This document shows positions 20,573 to 31,467 of a DNA stretch of 48,722 nucleotides, in pieces. The notes under the pieces were generated by a model. That model ran no database searches, was not told the origin of the DNA, and saw nothing but the letters and a program-made list of their open reading frames with translations. This stretch comes from Planctomycetaceae bacterium (GTDB lineage Bacteria; Planctomycetota; Planctomycetia; Planctomycetales; Planctomycetaceae), in the NCBI GenBank assembly GCA_028284885.1, contig JANQQW010000322.1, forward strand, positions 1-48,722, read 5' to 3'. The translations under genes and the position numbers were made by a program. The number at the start of each line of letters is the position of its first letter. Positions within the stretch are counted from its first letter, which is position 1.

Positions 20573-21937
20573 ATGTCCCGCCGGGACTTTTTGCTCTCGC
20601 TGATCGCCCTGCTCGCGACGAGCTGGTTCCTTCCGTTCACGGCGAACGCCGCCGAGAAGCCCAACGTCGTGGTGATCCTCGTCGACGACCTCGGCTACGG
20701 CGACCTGAGTTCGTACGGGGCCGAGGACCTGAAGACGCCGCACGTCGACCGCCTCGTCGAGCGGGGGCTGAAGTTCACGGAGTTCTACGCGAACTGCCCG
20801 GTCTGCTCGCCCACGCGAGCGGCCCTGCTCACCGGACGGTACCAGGATCTCGTCGGCGTGCCGGGCGTCATTCGGACCTACCCGAAGGACAACTGGGGCT
20901 GGCTGAGTCCCGATGCCGTGCTGCTGCCGAAGCTGCTGAAACCGGCCGGCTACCACTCGGCCATCGTCGGCAAGTGGCACCTCGGCCTCGAGTCGCCGAA
21001 CGTCCCGAACGACCGGGGCTTCGACCACTTCCACGGCTGGCTCGGCGACATGATGGACGACTACTGGAAGCACCGCCGGCACGGTATCAACTACATGCGG
21101 AAGGACGACGAGACGATCGACCCGGAGGGCCACGCGACCGACCTCTTCACCGAGTGGGCGGTCGAGTACCTCGCCTCGCGGAAGGGGAAGGAGGATCCGT
21201 TCTTCCTGTACCTCGCCTACAACGCCCCGCACACGCCCATCCAGCCGCCGAAGGAGTGGGTCGCCAAGGTGAAGGAGCGGGAGCCCGGCATCACGGACCA
21301 GCGGGCGAAGCTCGTCGCCCTCATCGAGCACATGGACGACGGCATCGGCAAGGTGATGGCGGCCCTCGACGAGAACGGCTTCGCCGAGAACACGCTCGTG
21401 GTCTTCACCTCCGACAACGGCGGGCAGCTCAACGTGGGGGCGAACAACGGCCCGCTCCGCGACGGGAAGCAGAGCGTGTACGAGGGCGGCCTGAAGGTCC
21501 CGGCCGTCGCCGTCTGGCCGGGCCACGTCGAGCCGGGGACCACGACCACGTTCCAAGCGCTCTCGATGGACTTGTGCCCGACGATCTGCGAGGTCGCCGG
21601 CGTCGAGATCGAGCACCCGATCGACGGCCGCAGCATCCTGCCAACGTTGCTCGGGCAGGAACAGAAGCCACTCCGCGAGTACGCCTTCTTTCGCCGCCGC
21701 GAGGGGAACGCCCGCTACCAGGGCAAGACGATCGAGGCGGTCCGCTGGGGCGACTGGAAGCTGCTGCAGAACTCACCGTTCCAGCCGATCGAGCTGTACA
21801 ACCTGAAGACCGACCCACGCGAGCAGAACGACCTCGCGGGCAAGGAGAAGCAAGTCTTCAACAAGCTCACGGCCGAACTCCGGAAGGAAATCCAACGGTA
21901 CGGTTCGGTTCCGTGGCAGAAGCCGCTGGACGAGTAG
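20573..21937 (+). CDS. Secreted sulfatase with Tat-like signal
   Basis: 454 residues from the ATG at 20573, which has GGAG seven bases upstream; a second ATG at 20567 adds two residues. The N terminus SRRDFLLSLIALLATSWFLP looks like a Tat or Sec signal. The catalytic motif is CSPTRAALLTG with Cys78, preceded by VVVILVDDLGYGDLSSYG. VVFTSDNGGQLNVGANN and the late FRRREGNARYQGKTI segment fit sulfatases of the arylsulfatase A/B class. It is transcribed divergently from the DUF1549/DUF1553 gene across a gap of about 145 bases, so a shared control region is possible. It is the third sulfatase in the window and shares only family motifs with the one at 14357. Confidence 0.94.
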   Translation: MSRRDFLLSLIALLATSWFLPFTANAAEKPNVVVILVDDLGYGDLSSYGAEDLKTPHVDRLVERGLKFTEFYANCPVCSPTRAALLTGRYQDLVGVPGVIRTYPKDNWGWLSPDAVLLPKLLKPAGYHSAIVGKWHLGLESPNVPNDRGFDHFHGWLGDMMDDYWKHRRHGINYMRKDDETIDPEGHATDLFTEWAVEYLASRKGKEDPFFLYLAYNAPHTPIQPPKEWVAKVKEREPGITDQRAKLVALIEHMDDGIGKVMAALDENGFAENTLVVFTSDNGGQLNVGANNGPLRDGKQSVYEGGLKVPAVAVWPGHVEPGTTTTFQALSMDLCPTICEVAGVEIEHPIDGRSILPTLLGQEQKPLREYAFFRRREGNARYQGKTIEAVRWGDWKLLQNSPFQPIELYNLKTDPREQNDLAGKEKQVFNKLTAELRKEIQRYGSVPWQKPLDE

Positions 21938-21964
21938 GGCGACGTGATCGGCCGCCGCGACGGG

Positions 21965-22324
21965 TTACGAACCTCGGCCCGGACGTGCGGGGGCGGCGTC
22001 CGCGAGAACGTGCTCGAGTGCGGCGAGGTAGGCCTCGAACCGCTGTCGCCCCGGGTCGGTCAGCAGCACGCGCGTCTGCGAGCGTCCCGACGAGGTTCGC
22101 TTCCAGACCTCGACGACGCCTTCCTTCTCGAGCGCGTGGACGTGGCGGTTCAGGTTGCCGTCGGTCAGGTCGCACAGCGCGCGGAGCTCGGTGAACATCC
22201 GCCCGTCGGCCCGCAGCGAGAGCGCCACCAGCAGTCCCAGCCGGGCCTTCTCGTGGAAGACCCGCTCGAGCGCCGGGTAGGCGAACGTCGCGGTCGTGCC
22301 GGTGTCCGCTCCCTCGTCGTCCAC
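21965..22324 (-). CDS. Winged-helix transcriptional regulator (HTH_27 / MarR-like)
   Basis: 119 residues from a GTG at 22324, supported by AGGAGG about six bases upstream. The fold is a single winged helix: FAYPALERVFHEKARLGLLVAL, then MFTELRALCDLTDGNLNRHVHALEKEGVVEV (helix-turn-helix) and a wing with TRVLLTDPGRQRFEAYL. This matches the small winged-helix DNA-binding family near PF13601. Such proteins usually repress a neighbouring membrane-protein gene. Here the divergent neighbour is a four-TM membrane protein starting 187 bases away, the likely target. Its only cysteine, in RALCDLTD, is not arranged as a redox or metal site. The sulfatase gene converges on it with 27 bases between. Confidence 0.88.
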   Translation of the reverse strand: MDDEGADTGTTATFAYPALERVFHEKARLGLLVALSLRADGRMFTELRALCDLTDGNLNRHVHALEKEGVVEVWKRTSSGRSQTRVLLTDPGRQRFEAYLAALEHVLADAAPARPGRGS

Positions 22325-22510
22325 GCCTCGCCTCCTGACGAATCCCCTTCGGTTCGGCGAAAGTGCGGGTTCTCGGAGATCCCGTCAAGGCTCGGCGACG
22401 TTTCCGTTCACGCGACCCGCACGGTCTGGCAACGCCGGGGAAGCAGCGATACATTCCAGCCTCGTCGTCGCGAACGCCCTCCCGGTTCACCGCACGAGAA
22501 GCGAGCCACC

Positions 22511-23287
22511 ATGGTCGAGAAGCAGCATTCGGAGATCGTCGTCGGAGGCGACCCGGAGTCCGAGTCCGCCGCGCAGGAGAAGGAGTCCTCGAAGGACGAA
22601 CTCAAGAGCGTCTTCCTGATCCCCTACCCGAAGATCGTCTTCCTGTACCCGACCTACCTCGCCGCCATCGCGGCCGGTATCTGGATGCTGATCTCCGGCG
22701 ACCACAAGCTCGTCGACGGCGAGATCGTCCCCACCTGGGCGGCACACGTCGCCGGCATGGGGTTCCTGCTCGTCCTCGGTCTCAACCTGGTCGTGCTCTC
22801 GTTCGACTTCCCGCGGACGACCTCGCTCACCGTCTTCTTCTTCCTCGTGGCCGTCGGCGTGGGACTCTGGATGCTCGCCAGCACCAACCCCGGCCTCCTC
22901 GGCGTCGTCAGCGAGACGATCGCCGCACTGAACCCGGTCTCCAACGCGACCTTCTACTTCTCGTTCGCGGCGATCATGACGCTGATCTACGTCGGCGTGT
23001 TCGTCAGCGTTCGATTCGACTACTGGGAGGTCCGGCCGAACGAGCTGCTGCACCACCACGGCGTGCTCAGCGACCTGAAGCGGTACTCGGCCCCGCAGCT
23101 GCGGATCGAGAAGGAGATCAACGACATCTTCGAGTACTTCCTGCTCGGAGCCGGCCGGCTGATCCTGCACCCGAAGAACGAGAACCGTTCGATCGTGCTG
23201 GACAACGTCTTCTTCATCAACGCGAAGGAGCGGAAGATCACCCGCATCCTGAGCGCCCTCTCCGTCCGTGTGAACTCCGGCAACTGA
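22511..23287 (+). CDS. Four-TM membrane protein of unknown function
   Basis: 258 residues from the ATG at 22511. An acidic cytoplasmic N terminus (residues 1-35) is followed by four hydrophobic segments at about 37-58, 74-95, 99-118 and 136-160. A soluble C-terminal domain follows, with WEVRPNELLHHHGVLSDLKRY and ILHPKNENRSIVLDNVFF. The C-terminal part reads like a PH-like (YdbT/bPH2-type) domain: a conserved W-x-V-x-x-N-E-x-x-HHHG and a short beta pattern. That assignment is tentative. The frame is open upstream, but that part is antisense to the regulator and has no membrane logic. The divergent winged-helix regulator probably controls it. I recognise homologous planctomycete proteins only by general appearance. 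Confidence 0.75.
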   Translation: MVEKQHSEIVVGGDPESESAAQEKESSKDELKSVFLIPYPKIVFLYPTYLAAIAAGIWMLISGDHKLVDGEIVPTWAAHVAGMGFLLVLGLNLVVLSFDFPRTTSLTVFFFLVAVGVGLWMLASTNPGLLGVVSETIAALNPVSNATFYFSFAAIMTLIYVGVFVSVRFDYWEVRPNELLHHHGVLSDLKRYSAPQLRIEKEINDIFEYFLLGAGRLILHPKNENRSIVLDNVFFINAKERKITRILSALSVRVNSGN

Positions 23288-23426
23288 CCGCGCCGTTCGC
23301 GAAGGCCGCACGTCCGGCAGAACCGGACCGGCGGATCGACGGTGCCCGTGGTGAATCGGTCACGTGGCCGACGCCACCGGGCTACGCTTTCGGCGTACAC
23401 GTCGATCCCTCGCCACCGGTGCGTCC

Positions 23427-23888
23427 ATGTTCGGAATCCTGCGTCGCAAGAAGCTCAAAGAGGTCCGCTCCGTCCTCGAAGGTCGGGTGAACCGCTCGAC
23501 AATTCGCAGCCTGAACGACGGCGACCGCCACGGCACGCGGGGCTCGCTGTGCGAGGTGGCCGTGCTCGTGCCGTACGCCTCCGGCCGCCGCCCGGACTTC
23601 GCGAACGCGCGGCCGGTCCTCACAAGGGACATGAGCTGGGCCGGCCTGTCGGTCCTCGACGACACGCTGCTCGACGCCGAGTCCGTGCTCGTCGCCCTCC
23701 GCGACCCGCAGCGGTTCCAGTTCCTGCACTGCCTCGTCGAGCACTGCACGCACCTCGGCTACGGTCGCTTCCAGATCGGTCTGCAGCCGACGGAGATCGT
23801 GTCGCTCGACGGCGACGAGCACCGTCGATTCGACGAGCGACTGGCGACGTTCGACGAGGCGACGAAGGTCGAGCCGGCCGCACACTGA
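23427..23888 (+). CDS. PilZ-like domain protein (tentative)
   Basis: 153 residues from the ATG at 23427 (MFGILRRKKLKEV). An in-frame upstream start at 23364 would add a basic stretch without support. The centre reads RPVLTRDMSWAGLSVLDDT and later LVEHCTHLGYGRFQIGLQ. Together these resemble the beta-barrel of PilZ domains, which have an RxxxR then D/N-x-S-x-x-G motif; the D-x-S-x-x-G element (DMSWAGL) is present and an Arg-rich stretch lies before it. PilZ domains bind cyclic di-GMP, but the upstream RxxxR box is not clear enough here to predict binding. No signal peptide is seen. A GC-rich hairpin lies just after the stop. Confidence 0.6.
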   Translation: MFGILRRKKLKEVRSVLEGRVNRSTIRSLNDGDRHGTRGSLCEVAVLVPYASGRRPDFANARPVLTRDMSWAGLSVLDDTLLDAESVLVALRDPQRFQFLHCLVEHCTHLGYGRFQIGLQPTEIVSLDGDEHRRFDERLATFDEATKVEPAAH

Positions 23889-23898
23889 GCGGTGACAG

Positions 23899-23919
23899 TT
23901 CTCGGGATTTCCCCGAGAA
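23899..23919. terminator. Hairpin after the PilZ-like gene
   Basis: TTCTCGGG at 23899-23906 and CCCGAGAA at 23912-23919 form a perfect 8-bp stem with a 5-base loop. It sits 11 bases after the stop codon and just before the BlaI operator. There is no run of T after the stem, so termination strength is uncertain. Confidence 0.4.
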
Positions 23920-23931
23920 TGCGCTTGACTT

Positions 23932-23945
23932 CTTACATCTGTAAG
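23932..23945. promoter_or_regulatory. BlaI-type operator palindrome
   Basis: CTTACATCTGTAAG is a perfect 6-bp inverted repeat with a 2-base spacer. It contains TACAnnTGTA, the core recognised by BlaI/MecI repressors. It lies 34 bases upstream of the blaI start, directly after a TTGACT (23925-23930) that could be a -35 box; no convincing -10 is spaced from it. Binding here would give autorepression of the operon. Confidence 0.8.
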
Positions 23946-23979
23946 ACAACGCTGGGCTCCGACCTGTTCGGAGTCCGCC

Positions 23980-24369
23980 GTGACCGATCGTCCTGCACTC
24001 TCCAAGTCGGAACTCGAGATCGCCCGCGTCGTGTGGGACCTCGGCCGGGCGACCGTCCGTGAGGTTCTCGAGTCGCTCCCGGCCGAGCGCGGCATCGAGT
24101 ACAAGACCGTGCAGACCTACCTCCGCCGACTGGAGGAGAAGGGTTACGTCCGCGGCGACCGCGAGGGGCGGAGCACCGTCTTCACACCGCTGGTCAAGCC
24201 GGGCGAGGTGATCAGCGAGACCGTCGGCGACCTCGTCGACCGCTTGTTCCACGGCAACGCGTTGCCCCTCGTGGAACACCTCATCGAAGACCAACGCCTC
24301 TCCTCGGACGAGGTGAAACGGCTGCGGGAGATGCTCGACGCGTTCGAGGAGGATCCCGATGCCGAGTAG
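23980..24369 (+). CDS. BlaI/MecI-family transcriptional repressor
   Basis: 129 residues from a GTG at 23980 with GGAG seven bases upstream. The winged helix is ALSKSELEIARVVWDLGRAT, then TVQTYLRRLEEKGYVRGDREGRSTVFTP, the characteristic BlaI/MecI/CopY arrangement. The C-terminal half is the dimerisation segment DLVDRLFHGNALPLVEHLIE. In known systems the repressor is cleaved after signalling by a BlaR1/MecR1 M56 metalloprotease, which frees the operator. Both partner elements are here: the TACA-n2-TGTA operator upstream and the M56 gene overlapping by 11 bases downstream. The usual cleavage region between HTH and dimerisation helix is present as a flexible KPGEVISETVG stretch. Confidence 0.93.
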   Translation: MTDRPALSKSELEIARVVWDLGRATVREVLESLPAERGIEYKTVQTYLRRLEEKGYVRGDREGRSTVFTPLVKPGEVISETVGDLVDRLFHGNALPLVEHLIEDQRLSSDEVKRLREMLDAFEEDPDAE

Positions 24370-26076
24370 CTGGCTCGTCCTCGCGTGGACGCAGGTCTGG
24401 CAGGTCACGCTGCTGGCCGCGTTCGTCCTGCTGCTGACGTGGTGGTTGGGACGCCGCCGGCCTCGGCTCTCGCACCTGCTGTGCCTGGTGGTCGTCGCGA
24501 AGTGCCTCGTCCCGCCCGTCCTGAGTAGCCCGCTGAGTCCCTACTCGTGGATGGTTCGCAGCCTCGCGTCCGACTCGATCGATGCTCGACCGGCCTCTCC
24601 CGACTCGTCGCGGTCGCCGGGTGCCCCCGACGAACCCGGAGCGGCGGCGAGCAGTCGGGCCGTGACCTCCGCGGCCCGAGTCGCGCGGACCTGGGACCTC
24701 GGTGCAATCCTGTTCACCGCCTGGGCGTGCGGGGCGACGGCTCTCCTGGTCGTCCTCGCCTTCCGGTGGTCGATGGTTCGACGCATCCTGAGACGGCGAG
24801 TCGACGCGGACACCGCAGCACTCGAGGAACGCGTCGCCCCCCTCTGTCGACGAACACGCGTCCGCCCGGTCGAACTCGTCGTCGTCGACGCCGAGACGAC
24901 GCCGTTCGTCACCGGTGTCGTCCGACCTCGCATCGTGCTGCCGTCGTCGCTGCTGGAGGCGCTGCCGCTCGACGCGGTCGAGGCCGTTCTCGCCCACGAG
25001 CTGGCCCACGTCCGACGCTGGGACGTGCTCGCCGGTCACGTCCAAGTCGTCGTCCAGGTCGTCTACTGGTTCCACCCGCTCGTCTGGTTCCTGCAACTCC
25101 GCTCGCGGCAGCTGCGGGAGTGGTGCTGCGACGAGTCGGTCGTGCACGACTTCGGCCTGTCGAAGAAGACTTATGCCCACAGTCTCGTCGAGGTGGCGGC
25201 CCACGGAGCCCCGGCCCCCGCGGCCGTCCCCGGGATGAGCGTCTTCGACTTCACGGCGGGGCGTATCCGCCGTCTGCTCGAACTTCCGGAGCGCTCGTCG
25301 AACGCGGTACGGCGATGGGACCCCGTCTTGGCCGTTCTCCTCGCTCTCGTCGTCCTTCCCGGGGCGGCGGTCCCGCGACCGGGGCTCGAACGGGAACGCC
25401 CCACGGCGGAGGCGGCCCCACGTCCCGAGCCCGCAGACCTCCCGCTCCAACCGGACGCCGACGGGCCCGTCCTTTCGACCGTGCGGCGAGAGCTGCAGTT
25501 CGTTCCGGTCGACGGATTCGTCGGGGACGCCGACCACGACGGCGTTTTCGAGTCCCTCGACGCAGTCGGCGACGACCTGCGGGTGACGGCGGACGACTCT
25601 CCGGTCCTGCCGCACGAAGTGGCGATGCTCGAGTTCGACCTCGCGGAGCTTCCCCCCGAGGGAACGGTCGAGTCGGTCCGCTTCGAGGTCGCCGCCTGGC
25701 TGATCCAGGGGGACGGTCGGATCGCCTCACTGGCACTTCGCGCCGAACTCTACGAAGGCAACGGTCGCATCGAGACGGCCGACGCAACGCGTCCCGCCAC
25801 GGCCGCCGTCTCGATCCCCGTCGACCGCACTCGCGGCCCAGGACCGGTCACGTTCGAGATCGACGTGGCACGACTCCCCGACTTGCTCGCCCGGTCGCCG
25901 CACGTCGGCATCCGGCTGGGTCTCGACCGCGGGAGCCGCGTCATTCTGGTCGCACGGGAGAACGGCTACCGAACAGGAGCCGCAACGCTCACCGTCGACG
26001 TGCTGGTCCCCGAGACGAACGCCGAGCCCCCGACTCGGTCCATCCCCTCGCCACCCACTGGTTCTGGAGACGACTC

Positions 26077-26080
<4 letters not shown>
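24359..26080 (+). CDS. M56 (BlaR1-like) metalloprotease with a non-beta-lactamase C-terminal domain
   Basis: 573 residues. Hydrophobic segments at about 5-30, 37-58 and 114-136 precede the zinc motif [10 protein letters not shown] (213-217), followed by a glutamate in CCDE (about 258) and a fourth TM at about 321-338. That is the M56 protease layout, which in BlaR1 and MecR1 cleaves BlaI. The C-terminal 200 or so residues do not carry the SxxK penicillin-binding sensor. Instead they form a beta-rich region with [20 protein letters not shown] and [18 protein letters not shown], which resembles DNRLRE/carbohydrate-binding folds. So the sensed signal is unlikely to be a beta-lactam. It starts inside the end of blaI and ends overlapping the prepilin-like gene. 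Confidence 0.88.
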
Positions 26081-27051
<971 letters not shown>

Positions 27052-27155
27052 ACCCGATCCGGGCTCTGTGTAGCGACTCGAACGACGTTTGGTCGTGAGA
27101 TCCTCGATCAACGACCGCCACACGTTCGCGAGATGCGATCTAGGCGGCCCGGTCC

Positions 27156-27184
27156 TTGCCATCGGCACGCGACTGGTGTGCAAT
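27156..27184 (+). promoter_or_regulatory. Candidate sigma-70 promoter of the lactonase gene
   Basis: TTGCCA (27156-27161), a 17-base spacer and TGCAAT (27179-27184). The predicted start would leave an mRNA leader of about 23 bases before the GTG at 27214. The -10 is weak (four of six), so this is a candidate only. Confidence 0.4.
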
Positions 27185-27213
27185 CGGGCGTCTCGTCTTC
27201 CAGGAGCTGCTCC

Positions 27214-28350
27214 GTGAAACACCTGTTGCCTGCCGCCGTCCTCCTTGCCTCGTTCGCCGCCACTTCGTCCGCCGCCGAGCACTGGGTGTACGTCGGCACC
27301 TACACGCGCGGGGACAGCGACGGGATCTACGTCGCCCGCTTCGACGACGAGACGGGCGAGCTGGGCGAGCCGAAGCTCGCGGCGAAGGCGGTCAACCCGT
27401 CGTTTCTCGGAGTCCACCCGAACGGCCGCTTCCTGTACGCGGTCGGCGAGATCTCGAACTTCGGCGGAACGAAGGAGGGGGGCGTCACGGCGTTCTCGCT
27501 CGACCCGAAGTCGGGCGTCCTTCGTGAGCTCAACGCCCAGTCGTCCGGCGGTGCCGGCCCGTGTCACGTCTCGCTCGACCCGAAGGGCACGAGTGCGTTC
27601 GTCGCGAACTACGGCGGCGGCAGCGTCGCCTCGTTCCCGATCGCCGAGGACGGGTCGCTGGGGAAGCGCAGCAGCTTTCACCAGCACGTCGGCTCCAGCG
27701 TCGATCCGCGGCGTCAGAAGGGCCCGCACGGTCACTCGATCAACGTCGACGCGACCGGTCGCTTCGCCGTCGCCGCAGACCTCGGTCTCGACAAGTTGCT
27801 CGTATACAAGGTCGCCGCGAAGTCGGGAGCCCTCGAGCCGAACGACCCGCCCGCGTTCGCCACGCCCCCCGGCGGCGGTCCGCGGCACTTCGCCTTCCAC
27901 CCCAACGGCCGTTTTGCCTACGCGAACCTGGAGATGACCCGCGAGGTGGAGGCCCTGCACTGGGACGCGGACTCCGGGACGTTCGAGCGGATTTCGGTCC
28001 ACTCGACGCTGCCGAAAGACGCCGAGGCGGCCGGCAGCACGGCCGAGACCCGCGTGCACCCGAGCGGCCGCTTCGTCTACGTCTCCAACCGGGGCCACGA
28101 CAGCGTTGCCGTGTTCCGCGTGAACGAGAAGAGCGGCGACCTGATCCCCGTCGGGCACGTCTCCACCGGAGGGAAGACGCCGCGGAACTTCAACCTCGAC
28201 CCGAGTGGTCGGTGGCTGATCGCCGCGAACCAGAACTCCGGCAACGTCGTCGTCTTCTCGGTCGACGAGAAGACCGGCCTGCCGAAGCCGACCGGCCGGG
28301 AGATCGCCGTCGCCAACCCGGTCTGCATTCGGTTCGCTCCGGCCAAGTAG
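27214..28350 (+). CDS. Lactonase-family seven-bladed beta-propeller (6-phosphogluconolactonase-like), secreted
   Basis: 378 residues from a GTG at 27214, with AGGAG eight or so bases upstream. A signal peptide (KHLLPAAVLLASFAATSSA) puts it outside the cytoplasm. The mature protein begins EHWVYVGTYTRGDSDGIYV and repeats the propeller pattern HPNGRFLYAVGE, HPNGRFAYANLE, HPSGRFVYVSNRG and DPSGRWLIAANQNSGNVVVF. This is the Lactonase/YbhE-Pgl family (PF10282). In E. coli the cytosolic member hydrolyses 6-phosphogluconolactone; secreted planctomycete members may act on other sugar lactones, for example products of sugar oxidation. It stands alone and converges on the membrane regulator gene with a 36-base gap. 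Confidence 0.92.
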   Translation: MKHLLPAAVLLASFAATSSAAEHWVYVGTYTRGDSDGIYVARFDDETGELGEPKLAAKAVNPSFLGVHPNGRFLYAVGEISNFGGTKEGGVTAFSLDPKSGVLRELNAQSSGGAGPCHVSLDPKGTSAFVANYGGGSVASFPIAEDGSLGKRSSFHQHVGSSVDPRRQKGPHGHSINVDATGRFAVAADLGLDKLLVYKVAAKSGALEPNDPPAFATPPGGGPRHFAFHPNGRFAYANLEMTREVEALHWDADSGTFERISVHSTLPKDAEAAGSTAETRVHPSGRFVYVSNRGHDSVAVFRVNEKSGDLIPVGHVSTGGKTPRNFNLDPSGRWLIAANQNSGNVVVFSVDEKTGLPKPTGREIAVANPVCIRFAPAK

Positions 28351-28386
28351 CCGCCGCCTGGCCGGGCCGCCGAACGACCGACGGGT

Positions 28387-31300
28387 TCAGTCCGGAATCT
28401 CGTACTTCTTGAGCTTGCTGTAGTAGGTGCTCCGGGGCATGCCGAGCATCCGCGCGGCTCGGGCCTTGTTGCCGTCGCTCTTGCGAAGGGCTTCGAGAAG
28501 TCGCGTACGTTCGTCGCCGTCGTCGGCGTGGAAGCCGTCCGCCTCGGCCGTGCGTCGGTCGCCCACGCGGACGGGCGGGACTCGAACGGGAGCCGCCGCC
28601 ACGACCGGACGTTCGGCCGTCGGGCGGAACTCGGTCAACTCGGCCGGAAGGTCGCTCACCGTCACGGTGTCGCCCTCGGCGAGCACCACGGCTCGCTCGA
28701 CGACGTTGCGAAGCTGCCGGACGTTCCCCGGCCAGTCGTACGCCTCGAGCACGTCCCACACCCCCTCGTCGAGATCGCGGACCCGCTTCCCGGTTCGCCG
28801 AGCGGTGTCGTGAAGGAAGTGGAAGACGAGTTCCGGGAGGTCCTCCACACGACTCCGCAGCGGCGGCAAGGTGACGGTGACGACGTTCAGCCGGTAGTAC
28901 AGGTCCTCGCGAAATCGCCGCTGTCGAATGAGCTCCTCGAGATCCTGGTGGGTCGCCGTGACCAGCCGCACGTCGACGTGGACGGTCTCCGTCCCCCCGA
29001 CGCGCTCGAAACAGCGTTCCTGCACGACGCGGAGCAGCTTAACCTGCGTGTCGAGCGAGACGTCGCCGATCTCGTCGAGGAAGAGCGTTCCGCCGTTCGC
29101 CATCTCGAACCGGCCGACGCGGTCGCGGTCCGCTCCCGTGAACGCCCCGCGGACGTGGCCGAACAACTCGCTCTCGAGCAACGTGGGGGAGAGGGCCGCG
29201 CAGTTCACGCGAACGAGGTTCTTCTCCCGCCTGGGACCGTTCTCGTGGAGCACCTTCGCCAGCAGTTCCTTGCCGGTCCCGCTCTCGCCGCGAACGAGCA
29301 CGGTCGCGTCGCTGTCGGCCACCTTCTGAACGGTCTCCAGGACGGCCGTGATCGCCGGACCGTCTCCCTTGATCGCCTCGCGGCGGAACTGCTCGGAACG
29401 CGTTGGCGTGACGGCCCGCGGAGAGTCGAGCGACTTGAGTTCCGCCTGCAGGAGGGCGATCTGCCGTTGCTGTCGCGCGGCCTGTTCCATCTTGACTCGC
29501 AGTTCGTCGTCGCGGCGCGACAACTCGTGGTGGACTCGCGACCCGTAGAAGCCCACGCTCGCGATCTGCGCGAGGGCCTGCAGGAACGTCGCGTCCTCCG
29601 CCGTGAACGCCGACGAACCGCGGTTGCCGAGCAGCAGCAGCCCCGTGCCGCCGCCGTCCACCGACAACACCTGCATCAAGTCCATCGCCGACGTCCGCAG
29701 CAGTTCCTGCACGGGATCGTTGCCCGAACCGGAGTCGCCACGCACGCGGAGCAGCGTCGTTCCACGCACGGCGTCGAGTGAGTCGGGGGCGAGCTCGAGC
29801 GTCCGCGGCAGGTCCTCCGCGCCGTCCGCGACCACGAGGGCGAACTGCCGACTCGCCGCCGGGCGGAGATACAGACAGGACCGCTCGACGCGGAGCACGT
29901 CGCGACAGGTCTGGAGAAGCCGCTCGCCGAGTGCCTCGGGATCGACCTCGGGAGCCGCTGCCGGGTTCATCCGCTGAAAGGCCTCGTCAAGCCGGTACTT
30001 CTCGCTGAAGAAGTGGCGGTCGGCGAGGCCTTGCACACGATCGCGAAGCCAGATCAACAGAACCGCGGCGAGAACGAGGATCCCCACCAACACCCGTCCC
30101 TGCAACGGCGTGAGCGTCGTCGGGAGCCCCGTCGCGGCCACGACGCTGCCGGTCAGCCCGAAGGCGAGCCCGACCGTGAGCAGTCCGCTGACGACGTAGT
30201 ACAGCGTGCTTCGCGTCAAGAACTCGTAGGCGGAGATCAGCTTGTAGCGAACGATGGCGACGGCGTACGCGAGCATGAACGCCAGGCTGGCGATCAACAT
30301 CGGAATCCGTCCGCGGCCGGTGGCGAACTCCACGCGTTGGAACGAGGCGAGGTAGACCGTGTAGAGAATCGGAGCCGTCGCCAACAGTGCGGCCCCCAGA
30401 ATCCATCGCAACTGTCCGCGTTCGACGGGGCCGCGGTACGCGACGTACCCCTGCCAGAGAGCGGCCACCGTCAGGACGAAGTACACGCCTGCCACGACGA
30501 GGAACACGCGAAGCCCGATCCGCAGCCGGTCCAGCCACGCGATCGCCGATGCGAGTGCACTCTCCCCACCCTCCCCGTGAACGGCGTGGATCGAGATCAG
30601 GCAGACCACGGTGACGACCGTCAGGAAGGCGGGAAGGGCGTAGATCGCTACCCGGGCTGTCGTCGCGCGGGTCTGAAGGAACTGACGCGGGCGCGGGAAC
30701 GAGAGGAAGAAGTGGAGCGACACGGCCGGCAGCATCATCCCGCCAAGGATGAACGGGACGTTGAGCCAAGGCGTCGCCGCGATGACCCACCAGTGGAACC
30801 CGCCGACGAAGGCGAACATCGCCAGCGACCCCATCAGCAGGAACAACCGCGCGGCACCGTCGAACGGTCTATTCCACGCCGAGACGGCCGCAACGAGCAG
30901 GATCCCGAGCTGGCACAACAGCCAGACGAAGGTCGGCACGAGTTCCGCGGCCGGTACGGACTGGACTTTCAGCCAGATGCTCCGCTCGCTTCCGGACTGC
31001 CCGTCCACGATCTCCGCACGAACCCATCGCGTCCCGTTCGTCCGCGATCCGCCCCGGGACCGCGCGTCGTCGTCTCGCTCCTCGATCAGCGACGGCCAGC
31101 TGCGGTCGGAGGCTCGCGGATCGTCCCCGGGATAGACCCACCCGCCGTTTCGCACCTTCGCCCAGCGAAGCTCCTCCACCGCTTGCGTGAAATCCAAGAA
31201 GGTCGGCGTCGGGCGACCGTTCAAGCGGACCAGAACATCGCCCGAGGCCGGCGGTCGCTGATCTCCCCACGCGGTGGCCGAGGCGGTCGCGCGAATGATC

Positions 31301-31467
31301 AGGCCGCGGGAGTGGAGGTGCGCGGACCCGTCTGCCAGACAGCGGAGCCGGAGGTCTGGAGTCGCGGTCACATACGCAACCACACAAATTGCGTAGAACA
31401 CAGAGGAAAGGCAAACAGCGCCGATCGCCGTTCGAACGTAACTGTTGGACTGCATGGGGCTTCTCAT
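28387..31467 (-). CDS. Membrane-embedded sigma-54-dependent activator (PDZ-like, multi-TM, GAF, AAA+, Fis HTH)
   Basis: 1026 residues from the ATG at 31467; a second ATG at 31455 is nearly as good. TM1 is at about 14-34. A periplasmic PDZ-like stretch (about 45-170, with [14 protein letters not shown]) follows. Then nine or so hydrophobic segments lie between about 178 and 474. After [18 protein letters not shown] comes a GAF domain (about 510-645) and a short coiled coil. The sigma-54 AAA+ domain has Walker A GESGTGKE (727-734), GAFTGA (774-779), LFLDEIGD and [16 protein letters not shown]. The Fis-type HTH is at about 986-1022. An intact GAFTGA means it should contact sigma-54 and open promoters. 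No receiver domain is present, so the signal is sensed by the membrane/PDZ part or by GAF. Three palindromes and a divergent -24/-12 promoter lie directly upstream. Confidence 0.92.
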   Translation of the reverse strand: MRSPMQSNSYVRTAIGAVCLSSVFYAICVVAYVTATPDLRLRCLADGSAHLHSRGLIIRATASATAWGDQRPPASGDVLVRLNGRPTPTFLDFTQAVEELRWAKVRNGGWVYPGDDPRASDRSWPSLIEERDDDARSRGGSRTNGTRWVRAEIVDGQSGSERSIWLKVQSVPAAELVPTFVWLLCQLGILLVAAVSAWNRPFDGAARLFLLMGSLAMFAFVGGFHWWVIAATPWLNVPFILGGMMLPAVSLHFFLSFPRPRQFLQTRATTARVAIYALPAFLTVVTVVCLISIHAVHGEGGESALASAIAWLDRLRIGLRVFLVVAGVYFVLTVAALWQGYVAYRGPVERGQLRWILGAALLATAPILYTVYLASFQRVEFATGRGRIPMLIASLAFMLAYAVAIVRYKLISAYEFLTRSTLYYVVSGLLTVGLAFGLTGSVVAATGLPTTLTPLQGRVLVGILVLAAVLLIWLRDRVQGLADRHFFSEKYRLDEAFQRMNPAAAPEVDPEALGERLLQTCRDVLRVERSCLYLRPAASRQFALVVADGAEDLPRTLELAPDSLDAVRGTTLLRVRGDSGSGNDPVQELLRTSAMDLMQVLSVDGGGTGLLLLGNRGSSAFTAEDATFLQALAQIASVGFYGSRVHHELSRRDDELRVKMEQAARQQRQIALLQAELKSLDSPRAVTPTRSEQFRREAIKGDGPAITAVLETVQKVADSDATVLVRGESGTGKELLAKVLHENGPRREKNLVRVNCAALSPTLLESELFGHVRGAFTGADRDRVGRFEMANGGTLFLDEIGDVSLDTQVKLLRVVQERCFERVGGTETVHVDVRLVTATHQDLEELIRQRRFREDLYYRLNVVTVTLPPLRSRVEDLPELVFHFLHDTARRTGKRVRDLDEGVWDVLEAYDWPGNVRQLRNVVERAVVLAEGDTVTVSDLPAELTEFRPTAERPVVAAAPVRVPPVRVGDRRTAEADGFHADDGDERTRLLEALRKSDGNKARAARMLGMPRSTYYSKLKKYEIPD

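Noticed and set aside
23925..23953. Standard sigma-70 promoter for blaI from TTGACT
   Set aside because: No acceptable -10 hexamer at 16-18 bases; only the operator is claimed.
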